From: Flavipsychrobacter stenotrophus
GTDB taxonomy: Bacteria > Bacteroidota > Bacteroidia > Chitinophagales > Chitinophagaceae
Direction of reading: 5' to 3'
Length of the DNA stretch: 43,391 nt
Assembly (NCBI GenBank): GCA_945902755.1
Contig: CAMDNC010000008.1
Span: 1 to 43,391 of the forward strand
Below are positions 7,494 through 15,809 of the stretch, piece after piece (position 1 is the stretch's first letter; every line of letters begins with the position of its first letter). Position numbers and translations under genes: made by a program. The notes below the pieces were generated by a model that ran no database searches, was not told the origin of the DNA, and saw nothing but the letters and a program-made list of their open reading frames with translations.

Positions 7494-9728
7494 TCAGTTT
7501 GTAGATGATGGCCAATCGATTGGATTTTTACCGTAGTCTTTGTTGGGTTGGCTACCCATTTCTATTTCCAGCACCCCACCTGCCAGCAGAGTCTCATGGT
7601 CGATATACACCTTGGTATATGTTGTACCATTGAGCATTACACTCTGAATGTAAGGATTGTTTTTGCCAGCGTTCTTTGTTTTTATCAGCATAGTGTTACC
7701 GGAAGGCAATCTCATGGTAACCTCTTCAAACATTGGACTTCCAAACACATACTCGCCCTTGCCAGGATTGGCAGGATAAAAACCCGTCATGCTCCACACT
7801 GCCCAAGCGCTCATCTGTCCGCAATCTTCATTTCCCGAATAACCTTCTGGCTGGTCGTGATACATAGAGTCCATAATCATACGCACCCACCGCTGGGTTT
7901 TCCACGACTCACCAATGTAACTGTATATATAAGCTATATGGTGACTAGGCTCGTTGCCATGAGCATATTGACCTATTAGACCACTTACATCTGGTGGTGC
8001 ACTTTCACCCTTTACACCTGAAGGTGCACTAAAAAGCGCATCAAGTTTGCGTGAAAACGCATCGTAGCTCCCAAATCCTTTTGCCAATCCTCTAATATCG
8101 TGTGGAACAAAAAAAGTATACTGCCAAGCATTGCCTTCTTCATAAAATGACTTGCTTCCATCGGTAGATGTATAATATGGGTCGAAAGGTTGGGTCCAAG
8201 TACCATCGCTATTTTTAGCTCTAATGAATCCTGTTTCCTTGTCAAACAACAATTTATACGCAGCTGCTCGTTTCATAAACAGTTCATAATCTTCAATTCT
8301 ACCTAGCTTATATGCCACCTGCGCAATACACCAATCGTCAAATGCATACTCCAATGTTTTAGTAACGGTGTGCCATGCTTTATCTTGCGGCACATATCCA
8401 TAGGTGCGATAATCTTTGGTTCCTCTTACATCCTGAAAAGCACTTCTTTTCATTGCCTCCAATACTCGCTCAGGGTCAATGCCTGAAGTATTTTTAAGCA
8501 CAGCATCAGCCAGTACTGGCACTGCATGGTAGCCACTCATGCAGTTGGTTTCGTAAGTACTAAGGTCCCACACAGGAAGTAGCCCTGTTTCGTCGCAAAA
8601 TGCCAGCATACTGTTAAGTATATCTTTATTGCGCTCGGGCTGAGTTAGTGTAAACAAAGGATGTAACCCTCTGAAGGTATCCCACAAGGAGAAAACTGTA
8701 TATCGTTGCCCATCGCCCATGTTCATAGTGTTGCCTTCGGCGTTTTTGTATTCCCCATCTTTGTCCGAGTATAAAACAGGAGCAATACAAGTATGATATA
8801 AAGCAGTGTAAAAAATCCTCTTTAGCTTTTCATCGCTAGTTTTTACAGTAATCTTTTGCATCTCTGTTTCCCACTTATTCTCCGCCTGTCTTTTCACCTC
8901 GTCAAAGTCCCAATTAGGTATTTCATCAAGTGCCAAAAGAGCTTTGTCTGTGCTAACATTTGATAGTCCTACCTTGATTAATAGCGGGATACCTTTTAGG
9001 TCACCAAACTCTAATTCGGCGTTGTACCGGTTATTGGTTGCCGCAAGTATTACTTCCTTCTTGGTATTATTGTCGTATATAGTCATTTTTTTTATAGATA
9101 CAGATAGCTTTGCCGCGAAGTATACCCTTTGCGTTTTAGCCCAACCTGAAGAATATCTATAACCCACGATAGTTGTGTCATTTACCAACCTAACGTATGT
9201 ATTAATAGCACTATCGTAGTTGATCATGTAAGTGAGCTGAAACTTTACATGAGCATTGCTTCCTTTTGGGAACGTGTATTTGTGCAATCCGCAATGTTCA
9301 GTGGCGGTAAGTGCTACCACTACCCCACTATTTAGCTTCACTTCATAGAATCCAGCCTTGGCCTGTTCGTTTGTATGGCTAAACCCAACCTTAAAGTACT
9401 TAGACAACTCGTCAATATGCGATGTGTGTGGCATAACCGAAATATCTGTCCAGTCTCCGCAACCAGTCCCGCTAAGATGCATATGGCTAAAACCAGCAAT
9501 TGTAGTATCGGCATAATTATACCCACTACACCAGTCCCATCCCTCCGAGCCATTATCTGGGCTTAGTTGCACCATTCCGAAAGGGACACTAACACCCGGG
9601 AAAGTGTGACCATGACCACCAGTTCCAATTATCGGATCTATGTATTTTGTTAGGTTTTGTCCATTTACTTCAAAAATAAACAATAACGATGCTGCTACAC
9701 ACAACATATTCTTTATTACTACCTGCAT
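7494..9728 (-). CDS. GH92 family alpha-mannosidase, secreted
   Basis: This 744-residue protein has a signal peptide (MLCVAASLLFIFEVNGQ) and starts its mature part with the GH92 signature YIDPIIGTGGHGHTFPG and VPFGMVQLSPDN. The C-terminal domain contains GNEDCGQMSAWAVWSMTGFY, which holds the conserved acidic and Gln residues of the GH92 active site. GH92 enzymes are Ca2+-dependent exo-alpha-mannosidases (1,2-, 1,3- or other linkages) acting on host or yeast glycans. The length is normal. No SusC/SusD pair or other carbohydrate enzyme is nearby, so this is not part of a visible utilisation locus. It heads a run of five minus-strand genes with 30-41 bp gaps. Confidence 0.95.
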   Translation of the reverse strand: MQVVIKNMLCVAASLLFIFEVNGQNLTKYIDPIIGTGGHGHTFPGVSVPFGMVQLSPDNGSEGWDWCSGYNYADTTIAGFSHMHLSGTGCGDWTDISVMPHTSHIDELSKYFKVGFSHTNEQAKAGFYEVKLNSGVVVALTATEHCGLHKYTFPKGSNAHVKFQLTYMINYDSAINTYVRLVNDTTIVGYRYSSGWAKTQRVYFAAKLSVSIKKMTIYDNNTKKEVILAATNNRYNAELEFGDLKGIPLLIKVGLSNVSTDKALLALDEIPNWDFDEVKRQAENKWETEMQKITVKTSDEKLKRIFYTALYHTCIAPVLYSDKDGEYKNAEGNTMNMGDGQRYTVFSLWDTFRGLHPLFTLTQPERNKDILNSMLAFCDETGLLPVWDLSTYETNCMSGYHAVPVLADAVLKNTSGIDPERVLEAMKRSAFQDVRGTKDYRTYGYVPQDKAWHTVTKTLEYAFDDWCIAQVAYKLGRIEDYELFMKRAAAYKLLFDKETGFIRAKNSDGTWTQPFDPYYTSTDGSKSFYEEGNAWQYTFFVPHDIRGLAKGFGSYDAFSRKLDALFSAPSGVKGESAPPDVSGLIGQYAHGNEPSHHIAYIYSYIGESWKTQRWVRMIMDSMYHDQPEGYSGNEDCGQMSAWAVWSMTGFYPANPGKGEYVFGSPMFEEVTMRLPSGNTMLIKTKNAGKNNPYIQSVMLNGTTYTKVYIDHETLLAGGVLEIEMGSQPNKDYGKNPIDWPSSTN

Positions 9729-9780
9729 AGCACGAAGATAATATTAAGAAGTGAGTTTACTGCCTAGTATTAACACTGTA

Positions 9781-9788
9781 TATTTTTG
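9781..9788 (+). promoter_or_regulatory. Putative -7 element in the GH92/tatA intergenic region
   Basis: TATTTTTG matches TAnnTTTG exactly. A TTTA at 9756-9759 sits 21 bp before it, close to the expected -33 spacing. It points rightward about 260 bp ahead of tatA, so it would start either a long tatA leader or a separate short transcript. Confidence 0.35.
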
Positions 9789-9793
9789 TCATC

Positions 9794-9938
9794 ATGTTCA
9801 AAACAGTCTTACAGAATTGTATCGAAATCTTTGTAAGCTGTTGCAGATCGAAATGACACATCACAATTATCGAGGTAAATTTCTAAAAATACGCTTACCC
9901 GATTTTTAGTAGACGAAAAGTAATGCTACTTTTCGTCT
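9794..9938 (+). ncRNA. Candidate small RNA or long tatA leader
   Basis: The interval runs from the start expected for the 9781 box to the end of a perfect 12-bp hairpin at 9911-9938. It holds only a 20-codon frame (9794-9856, MFKTVLQNCIEIF...) starting at the predicted first base. There is no similarity I recognise to a known RNA family. It is promoter-plus-hairpin evidence only. Confidence 0.2.
9911..9938. repeat. Perfect inverted repeat / hairpin
   Basis: AGACGAAAAGTA and TACTTTTCGTCT form a perfect 12-bp stem around a four-base ATGC loop. It lies between two divergent genes, so it is not a terminator for either. Downstream (+) is TGTTAAAAAAAGG, not a T-tract. Confidence 0.8.
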
Positions 9939-9990
9939 TGTTAAAAAAAGGAGGAACCAAATAAAAGTGTCTATTTTGCAGTTTTGCTTG

Positions 9991-9998
9991 TATCTTTG
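9991..9998 (+). promoter_or_regulatory. Putative -7 element (TATCTTTG) for tatA
   Basis: This exact TAnnTTTG match lies 46 bp before the tatA ATG, implying a leader of about 40 nt. The -33 region is weak; a TTTG at 9975-9978 is too close. Confidence 0.5.
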
Positions 9999-10044
9999 CA
10001 GTTAATTATAGTAGAATTCAGCATTAATTTTAAATATTTTTTCA

Positions 10045-10281
10045 ATGTCACTGTTAAGTATCAATTCGCAAATGCTCATGGGCATGCCAAATTCAGGAGA
10101 ACTGATGATTCTTTTAATCATCATAGTTGTGTTATTTGGTGGCAAAAAAATACCAGAACTTGCTAAAGGTCTTGGCAAAGGTATACGTGAGTTCAATGAT
10201 GCCAAAGATGGTATCAAAAACGAAATAGAAAGCGGATTGAAAGAAAAAGACAAATCAACGTCTACTAACAACAACGCTTAA
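10045..10281 (+). CDS. tatA: Twin-arginine translocase subunit TatA
   Basis: This 78-residue protein forms part of the Tat pore, which exports folded proteins across the inner membrane. It has the family architecture: one N-terminal membrane helix ([20 protein letters not shown], residues 18-37), with Glu19 after the serine-glycine turn and the hinge [20 protein letters not shown]. An amphipathic helix and a charged, disordered tail ([13 protein letters not shown]) follow. TatC is not in the window. A lytic transglycosylase follows 85 bp downstream on the same strand. TatA and TatB can be hard to tell apart; the [16 protein letters not shown] hinge favours TatA/E. Confidence 0.95.
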   Translation: MSLLSINSQMLMGMPNSGELMILLIIIVVLFGGKKIPELAKGLGKGIREFNDAKDGIKNEIESGLKEKDKSTSTNNNA

Positions 10282-10320
10282 TACAGGGCTACAGCCTTTC
10301 ATCTTATTTTTCATCAGCTT

Positions 10321-10334
10321 CCCTTTATAAAGGG
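10321..10334. repeat. Palindrome CCCTTTATAAAGGG
   Basis: This perfect 14-bp palindrome lies in the 85-bp gap between tatA and the transglycosylase gene. It has no loop and no T-tract, so it looks more like a protein-binding site than a terminator. The function is unknown. Confidence 0.4.
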
Positions 10335-10366
10335 TTGCATGCTTCACCGCCTTAAAACGATAAAAC

Positions 10367-11521
10367 ATGCAATACAGATCTTTTTTGTTATTCGTTACCT
10401 GTTTGCTGGCAATTGCTATCAACGCTTCGGCGCAGAAAGAGGTAATCATATCCAGAAAACCAGCTGCAACACAGTTGAAAGATACAGCCAAAACCCAGAC
10501 ACTAATAACCGAAAATCTCAACGCAAAAGAATTAGCCAAGTACAGCGAAGTACCATTAGCAGGCACCAAATCTTATTTTGGCGAAAAAAACGACTATGTT
10601 AACGATTATGTACGCAAATATTTAGAGGTACACAACAAAACTCTAAATAGCGTACAAAACTCTAGTTCTAAGCCATTTTCGGTAATAGATAATGTGCTGG
10701 AGAAAAAACAACTTCCCAAAGAGTTAAAATATCTAGCTGTAATAGAATCTGCTTTGAATCACAAAGCAGTATCGAGAGCTGGAGCGGTGGGTCCCTGGCA
10801 GCTAATGGAATCAACAGCTAAAATGATGGGACTTTCCGTTACCCGCAAACAAGACGACCGCACTGACTGGTATAAATCTACTACCGCTGCCACAAAATAC
10901 TTAGAACTTCTTTATGGTCAGTTAAATGATTGGCTATTGGTGATAGCTGCTTACAATAGCGGTCCTACTCCCGTGCAAAAAGCCATTGATAAAACGGGTA
11001 GTCGCAATTTTTGGGACATAAAAGAATACTTGCCGAGAGAAACTCAAGGTCACGTACTAGCATTCATAGCAACCGCCAGCATTTTCGAAAACTTGAGCAA
11101 ATTTATAAACTTGGGCAGTGTACCTGTAGACTTCAAATTCGGTAAGGAAGATGATTTATTAACTGCAAAAAGAGACCCTCTCACTGGCAAACCTCTTATT
11201 ACCCCACCTGCAGGTGAGCCTGTTACCACAGTTAATGCGATAGCGGAAAAGAAACCACAATTTACTGCTGAGGAATTACAAAATATGTCGATAGTACGTA
11301 TTAAAACACCTGTGCATTTCGACATTATGCAGCAAGAACTGGGGATTGACAAAAAGCTGTTGGCAAAGTGGAATACTGACTACGAATCGTTTATTTACAA
11401 TACTTATCCCACCCCATTTTACAATTTGCGAATTCCAAAGGACAAATTGGATGCATATATCGCAAAAAAAGATGCAATTGCTAGCAAATCTGCAGCTGCA
11501 TTCGCTCAGACAACCCATTAG
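10367..11521 (+). CDS. Lytic murein transglycosylase (MltD-like)
   Basis: The 384-residue protein has a signal peptide (SFLLFVTCLLAIAINASAQ) and a central SLT domain (about residues 120-230). The catalytic Glu is in AVIESALNHKA. GAVGPWQLMESTAKMMGL and AAYNSGPTPVQKAI follow, both standard for family 1 lytic transglycosylases. It cleaves peptidoglycan glycan strands to 1,6-anhydro-muropeptides in the periplasm. Residues ~305-370 (IVRIKTPVHFDIMQQELG...YNLRIPKDKL) look like a divergent LysM-type region, which suits MltD. No lipobox Cys is seen. It follows tatA on the same strand, possibly as one transcript. Confidence 0.9.
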   Translation: MQYRSFLLFVTCLLAIAINASAQKEVIISRKPAATQLKDTAKTQTLITENLNAKELAKYSEVPLAGTKSYFGEKNDYVNDYVRKYLEVHNKTLNSVQNSSSKPFSVIDNVLEKKQLPKELKYLAVIESALNHKAVSRAGAVGPWQLMESTAKMMGLSVTRKQDDRTDWYKSTTAATKYLELLYGQLNDWLLVIAAYNSGPTPVQKAIDKTGSRNFWDIKEYLPRETQGHVLAFIATASIFENLSKFINLGSVPVDFKFGKEDDLLTAKRDPLTGKPLITPPAGEPVTTVNAIAEKKPQFTAEELQNMSIVRIKTPVHFDIMQQELGIDKKLLAKWNTDYESFIYNTYPTPFYNLRIPKDKLDAYIAKKDAIASKSAAAFAQTTH

Positions 11522-11628
11522 TGTCGGTCTTGCATCCTATATCCCATTATTCATTTTTTGATTCATACCCCCCAATTCAGAATAGGTAATACATTCATCA
11601 CACATCAGTAATGAAATCACGTTTCCTG

Positions 11629-11657
11629 TAACTCAATAGACAGCCTCTATTAAGTTA
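11629..11657 (+). terminator. Possible hairpin after the tatA-transglycosylase unit
   Basis: TAACTCAATAG and CTATTAAGTTA form an 11-bp stem with one mismatch around a seven-base loop (ACAGCCT), followed by TTGTAACTCC. It is 108 bp past the transglycosylase stop and 86 bp before the Ca2+-ATPase. The stem is weak and AT-rich, and there is no long U-tract. Confidence 0.25.
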
Positions 11658-11742
11658 TTGTAACTCCTTCATGGTAGTTCTCGATAACGTATCTTTATGA
11701 AGCATTACTACCCGTACGCTATACCATAATTAAATCAGCACT

Positions 11743-14301
11743 ATGATTTGGCACACACTGGATATCAACACTGTTCTAAATGAGCTCAAATCATCTGAAC
11801 ATGGACTATCGGAAAGTGGTGTAATTGCAGCACAACAAACCTATGGTAAAAATGAACTTACCAATGTAAAAAAGGTAGGAGCACTAACTATATTGCTACA
11901 CCAGTTCACCGACTTTATGATTGTCATTTTAATGGTAGCTGCCATCATATCTGGTTTAGCAGGCGATATGGTAGATACTATTATAATATTAGTGATTGTG
12001 CTACTCAATGCCATTTTAGGATTCGTGCAAGAATACCGTGCAGAACAAACAATGGAGGCACTCCGTAGCCTTGCTACGCCAGTATCTAAAGTAATAAGAA
12101 ATGGTAAAACGTTTGAAATATCATCTATAGACGTTGTACCGGGAGATGTCGTACTACTCGAAGCCGGTCAGTTGGTACCTGCCGATGTACGTATACTGGA
12201 AGCGCACACATTGCAGATAGAAGAAGCTGCACTAACTGGCGAATCAGTACCAGTGACCAAAACAAATACCCAACACGAAACTACCGACCTGCCACTGGGC
12301 GACCGTACCAATATGGCATACAAAGCCACCAAAATAATAAACGGTAGAGGAGCAGGAGTAGTGGTGACAACTGGCATGAAAACCGAAATAGGCAAAATAG
12401 CAGGAATGCTACAAACCGACGAAATGAAAACGCCACTGCAAATGCGCATGGCCGACTTCAGCAAAAAACTATCTTGGATTATTCTTGGCATTTGTGTTTT
12501 GCTTTTCGCATCGGGCATTATGCGAGGCGAGGCTCCACTCCCTATGCTGCTGGTGGCTATCACATTGGCTGTAGCCGCTATACCTGAGGCTCTGCCAGCA
12601 CTAATAACCATTGCACTGGCAAGAGGTGCTAAAAGACTAGCTACAAAAAACGTAGTGGTGCGCAAGCTCCCAGCAGTAGAAACACTGGGGTCTGTGACTT
12701 ATATATGCTCTGATAAAACTGGCACACTGACCAGAAACGAGATGAAAGTTACAGAGATTGTATTGGCCGATTTAACAGACAACCAAATAGCCCCCTATAC
12801 AATGCTGGAATTAGGCATGGCTCTCAATCATGACCTTATACTCAATAAAGATAATAAATGGATAGGTGACCCTACAGAGATAGCACTAGCAGACTATGTA
12901 GCAACCAAATTTGACATAATTACAGTAAATGAATTACATAAAAAATACCCCCGCATAGCCGAACTTCCTTTTGATGCTGACAGGAAACGAATGACTACGA
13001 TTCATAGCTTTGGCAATAAGTTCCTTGTCATAACAAAAGGGGCTAGTGAATCAGTGCTTTCAGTGGTTGATACCGACCGTACTGCTCCAGAGACAAAGGC
13101 TGCTAATATGGCACAAAACGGACTGAGGGTATTATGCTTTGGGTTCAAAATCATAGATACACTACCTACCACTCCCACCATAGACAATATAGAAACTAAC
13201 TTATACTTTGCGGGCTTGGCAGGGATGATAGACCCACCCAGAGAAGAAGTAAAGCAGGCTATAGAAGAAGCAAAATCTGCAGGCATAACCCCTGTAATGA
13301 TAACGGGTGACCATTTGGCAACCGCATCTAGTATAGCCAAACAAATAGGCATATTAACCTCTGGAAAAATTGCAGTATCAGGTACCGAATTGGCAGCTCT
13401 TTCTGAACAAGAACTAGAAGATAAAATAGAACATATAAGCGTATATGCGCGAGTGACCCCACAGCAAAAACTGGATATTGTAAAAGCACTTCAAAATCGC
13501 AAACACTTTGTAGCCATGACAGGTGATGGTGCTAATGATGCACCATCGCTCAAGACTGCTAATATAGGCATAGCCATGGGTATCACAGGAACCGATGTGA
13601 GCAAAGAAGCCGCACACCTAATACTTTTAGATGACAATTTTGCTACTATAATAAAAGCAGTAAAAGAAGGTCGAAGAATATTTGACAACATTCGCCGTTT
13701 CGTAAAATATATAATGGCATGTAATAGTGCCGAGATATTACTTATTGTTGTTGCCCCATTTATGGGTATGCCAATACCACTTTTACCAATACACATTTTA
13801 TGGATAAATCTGGTTACAGATGGCCTACCCGGATTAGCTCTGGCAAACGAAAAAGCTGAAGCTGACATTATGAAACGACCTCCACGACCGCCCAGCGAAA
13901 GTATGTTTGCTGACGGCGTTGGACTTCATATATTATGGGTTGGCGTACTTATGGCAGGAATTACATTGGCTGTGCAAAAATATGCAATATCAGAAAACAG
14001 CACACATTGGCAAACGATGGTTTTTACTGTATTGCTAGTGTCGCAGCTAGGGCATGTCCTAGCAATCAGGAGCGATAAACAGTATATCTTCAAGAAAGGA
14101 TTATTTTCAAACCCACCTCTTCTACTTGCGGTAACAGCTACGTTTTTACTGCAATTAGTAATAGTTTACCTACCCTCCGCAAACAATATATTTAAAACAC
14201 AACCACTTACAATTAATGAATTATTACTTTGTATTTTCCTTTCGGCTATTGTATTTCATGCGGTAGAATTAGAAAAATTCATAAGAAGAAAAATATTGTA
14301 G
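11743..14301 (+). CDS. Calcium-type cation-transporting P-type ATPase
   Basis: This 852-residue P-type ATPase pumps a cation across the cytoplasmic membrane. The phosphorylation motif DKTGTLT has its Asp at residue 324. The actuator motif is TGES, and the hinge is GDGANDAPSLKTANIG. Cation-site residues match the SERCA/PMCA pattern: PEALP in TM4 (PEGL type, with the Glu), NSAEI in TM5, and NLVTDGLPGLALA in TM6 with the Asn and Asp of Ca2+ site II. Both N-terminal and C-terminal cation-ATPase domains are present, so the protein looks complete. Ca2+ export is the likeliest role, although related pumps carry Mn2+ or Na+. It stands alone, with no regulator next to it. Confidence 0.93.
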   Translation: MIWHTLDINTVLNELKSSEHGLSESGVIAAQQTYGKNELTNVKKVGALTILLHQFTDFMIVILMVAAIISGLAGDMVDTIIILVIVLLNAILGFVQEYRAEQTMEALRSLATPVSKVIRNGKTFEISSIDVVPGDVVLLEAGQLVPADVRILEAHTLQIEEAALTGESVPVTKTNTQHETTDLPLGDRTNMAYKATKIINGRGAGVVVTTGMKTEIGKIAGMLQTDEMKTPLQMRMADFSKKLSWIILGICVLLFASGIMRGEAPLPMLLVAITLAVAAIPEALPALITIALARGAKRLATKNVVVRKLPAVETLGSVTYICSDKTGTLTRNEMKVTEIVLADLTDNQIAPYTMLELGMALNHDLILNKDNKWIGDPTEIALADYVATKFDIITVNELHKKYPRIAELPFDADRKRMTTIHSFGNKFLVITKGASESVLSVVDTDRTAPETKAANMAQNGLRVLCFGFKIIDTLPTTPTIDNIETNLYFAGLAGMIDPPREEVKQAIEEAKSAGITPVMITGDHLATASSIAKQIGILTSGKIAVSGTELAALSEQELEDKIEHISVYARVTPQQKLDIVKALQNRKHFVAMTGDGANDAPSLKTANIGIAMGITGTDVSKEAAHLILLDDNFATIIKAVKEGRRIFDNIRRFVKYIMACNSAEILLIVVAPFMGMPIPLLPIHILWINLVTDGLPGLALANEKAEADIMKRPPRPPSESMFADGVGLHILWVGVLMAGITLAVQKYAISENSTHWQTMVFTVLLVSQLGHVLAIRSDKQYIFKKGLFSNPPLLLAVTATFLLQLVIVYLPSANNIFKTQPLTINELLLCIFLSAIVFHAVELEKFIRRKIL

Positions 14302-14329
14302 CTCATGGCTTTTAGAAAAGAAACTTGAT

Positions 14330-14337
14330 TACATTTG
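14330..14337 (+). promoter_or_regulatory. Putative -7 element (TACATTTG) for the sigma/anti-sigma operon
   Basis: This exact TAnnTTTG match lies 38 bp before the TTG start of the sigma gene, giving a leader of about 33 nt. That supports initiation at the TTG and not further upstream. No obvious ECF-type autoregulatory element is recognised. Confidence 0.45.
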
Positions 14338-14375
14338 ACGTAAATACCACTTAAAGTAATAGGACGCTCAAGCCT

Positions 14376-14927
14376 TTGAATGCAGCAGTAACATATACCG
14401 AAGAAGAACTAATTCAGTTGCTTAAAGGGCAAAGCAGACAGGCATTCAACTATCTGTATACCAACTATGCGCCAGCATTGTATGGGGTCATTTACAAAAT
14501 ACTAGAAGACGAACAAACCAGCCAAGACGTATTGCAAGATGTATTTGTGAAAATATGGAACAATATAGCACAATACAATTCAGATAAGGGCCGACTGTAT
14601 ACTTGGTTACTTAATATTGCCCGCAACTCTGCTATCGACAAAACGAGGTCGAAAGGAGAAATTATGAAAAGTAAAATCCAAACAGGTGAAAACGTCGTAC
14701 ATAATTTGGAACAGACCAGTAAGACCGAGGTATCAACCGATACAATAGGTCTTAGGAAAATGGTGAACCAACTAAAACCAGAATATGCCAGCATAATAGA
14801 CTTAGCATACTTCAACGGATACACAATAGAGGAAATATCAAAAGCACTCAATATACCATCTGGCACAGTTAAAACTCGCATGCGAAGTGCGATGGGGCAG
14901 TTGCGTGAAATTTATGCTGTAAAATAA
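14376..14927 (+). CDS. ECF RNA polymerase sigma factor (TTG start)
   Basis: This 183-residue protein has sigma-70 region 2 (FNYLYTNYAPALYGVIYKIL, then SQDVLQDVFVKIWNN and WLLNIARNSAIDKTRS) and region 4 (LAYFNGYTIEEISKALNIP, GTVKTRMRSAMGQLRE), with the family length and no region 3. It directs RNA polymerase to a small regulon in response to an envelope or stress signal. The anti-sigma gene follows 18 bp later, so its activity is likely held by that protein. The only start-like codon between the in-frame stop at 14352 and region 2 is TTG at 14376; no in-frame ATG precedes the conserved domain. Confidence 0.93.
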   Translation: MNAAVTYTEEELIQLLKGQSRQAFNYLYTNYAPALYGVIYKILEDEQTSQDVLQDVFVKIWNNIAQYNSDKGRLYTWLLNIARNSAIDKTRSKGEIMKSKIQTGENVVHNLEQTSKTEVSTDTIGLRKMVNQLKPEYASIIDLAYFNGYTIEEISKALNIPSGTVKTRMRSAMGQLREIYAVK

Positions 14928-14945
14928 TTTTTTGAAGATAAAAAA

Positions 14946-15776
14946 GTGAACACTAAAGAATACATAGAATCAGGCAACTTAGAGGCTTATGCTCTCGGTT
15001 CTCTACCTCCCAACGAAGCTAGGGAGGTAGCAGAAATGCTGAGTGCTAGTGCCGAACTAAGGGATGAATTAGCCCTGATTGAAAAAACTATGTTGATGTT
15101 TGCTTTGTCGTCGGCACCAGAGTTACCTTCTGATTTTGCAGAAAAAATATGGCAAGAAACGGGTGGCATAACAAACCAAAAGGGTTCTACTAATGGTGGC
15201 AATATTAATAAAACTATTCCTATTCAGCCTGACCATTACAAACAACCTTCTGCATGGAAGTATGCTGCTTCTTGGGTAGCACTAGCAGGCAGTATAGCAA
15301 TAAATGTGATGCTATGGAATAGTAAAAACAAAACTGAAAGTCAAAACATAACCATGTTGGAGAAGCTAGATACATTGCAGGAAAAACAACAGCAATTAAC
15401 TAGCTTAATAGACGGATACCAAAAAGCAAAAAACATGATGGCTGATACTGCCATGAAAACAATAGTGATGCACACTATGCAAAAAGGGCATCCGATGGCA
15501 GCAACACTATATTGGAGCCAAGAAAAAGCTGAAGCCTATGTATCTGTAGATGGCTTACCAACACCACCACCAGGTATGCAATACCAACTTTGGGCTATTC
15601 AAGATGGTAAACCCGTAGACATGGGTGTACTTCCGAACAGTATGGCTAACACCCCTAACATAAAAAAAGTGGACATGAGGGTGATAAGTGGCGAAGCTTT
15701 TGCTATATCACTCGAAAAAGAAGGAGGCAGCCCAGTGCCCACTATGCAAAATATATATGTCATGGGTAAGGCATAA
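14946..15776 (+). CDS. RskA-type anti-sigma factor (GTG start)
   Basis: The 276-residue protein has a cytoplasmic N-terminal anti-sigma domain (MNTKEYIESGNLEAYALGSL, helical to about residue 75). A single membrane helix follows near residues 99-121 (YAASWVALAGSIAINVMLW). The periplasmic C-terminal RskA domain contains YVSVDGLPTPPPGMQYQLWA and GKPVDMGVLP. It should bind and hold the preceding sigma factor until a signal releases it, in RskA systems by regulated proteolysis. The zinc-binding HxxxCxxC motif of ZAS proteins is absent. The start is GTG; there is no in-frame ATG between the sigma stop and this codon. Confidence 0.92.
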   Translation: MNTKEYIESGNLEAYALGSLPPNEAREVAEMLSASAELRDELALIEKTMLMFALSSAPELPSDFAEKIWQETGGITNQKGSTNGGNINKTIPIQPDHYKQPSAWKYAASWVALAGSIAINVMLWNSKNKTESQNITMLEKLDTLQEKQQQLTSLIDGYQKAKNMMADTAMKTIVMHTMQKGHPMAATLYWSQEKAEAYVSVDGLPTPPPGMQYQLWAIQDGKPVDMGVLPNSMANTPNIKKVDMRVISGEAFAISLEKEGGSPVPTMQNIYVMGKA

Positions 15777-15809
15777 ACAGATATACCTCTATAGAAAAAC
15801 ATCACATTA

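Noticed and set aside
7548-7979. 143-codon plus-strand ORF
   Set aside because: It is antisense to the conserved C-terminal half of GH92; its translation is Cys/His-rich without any motif.
12168-12665. 165-codon minus-strand ORF opposite the P-type ATPase
   Set aside because: It is a shadow of conserved ATPase sequence, Ser/Ala/Ile-rich, with no start context or family.
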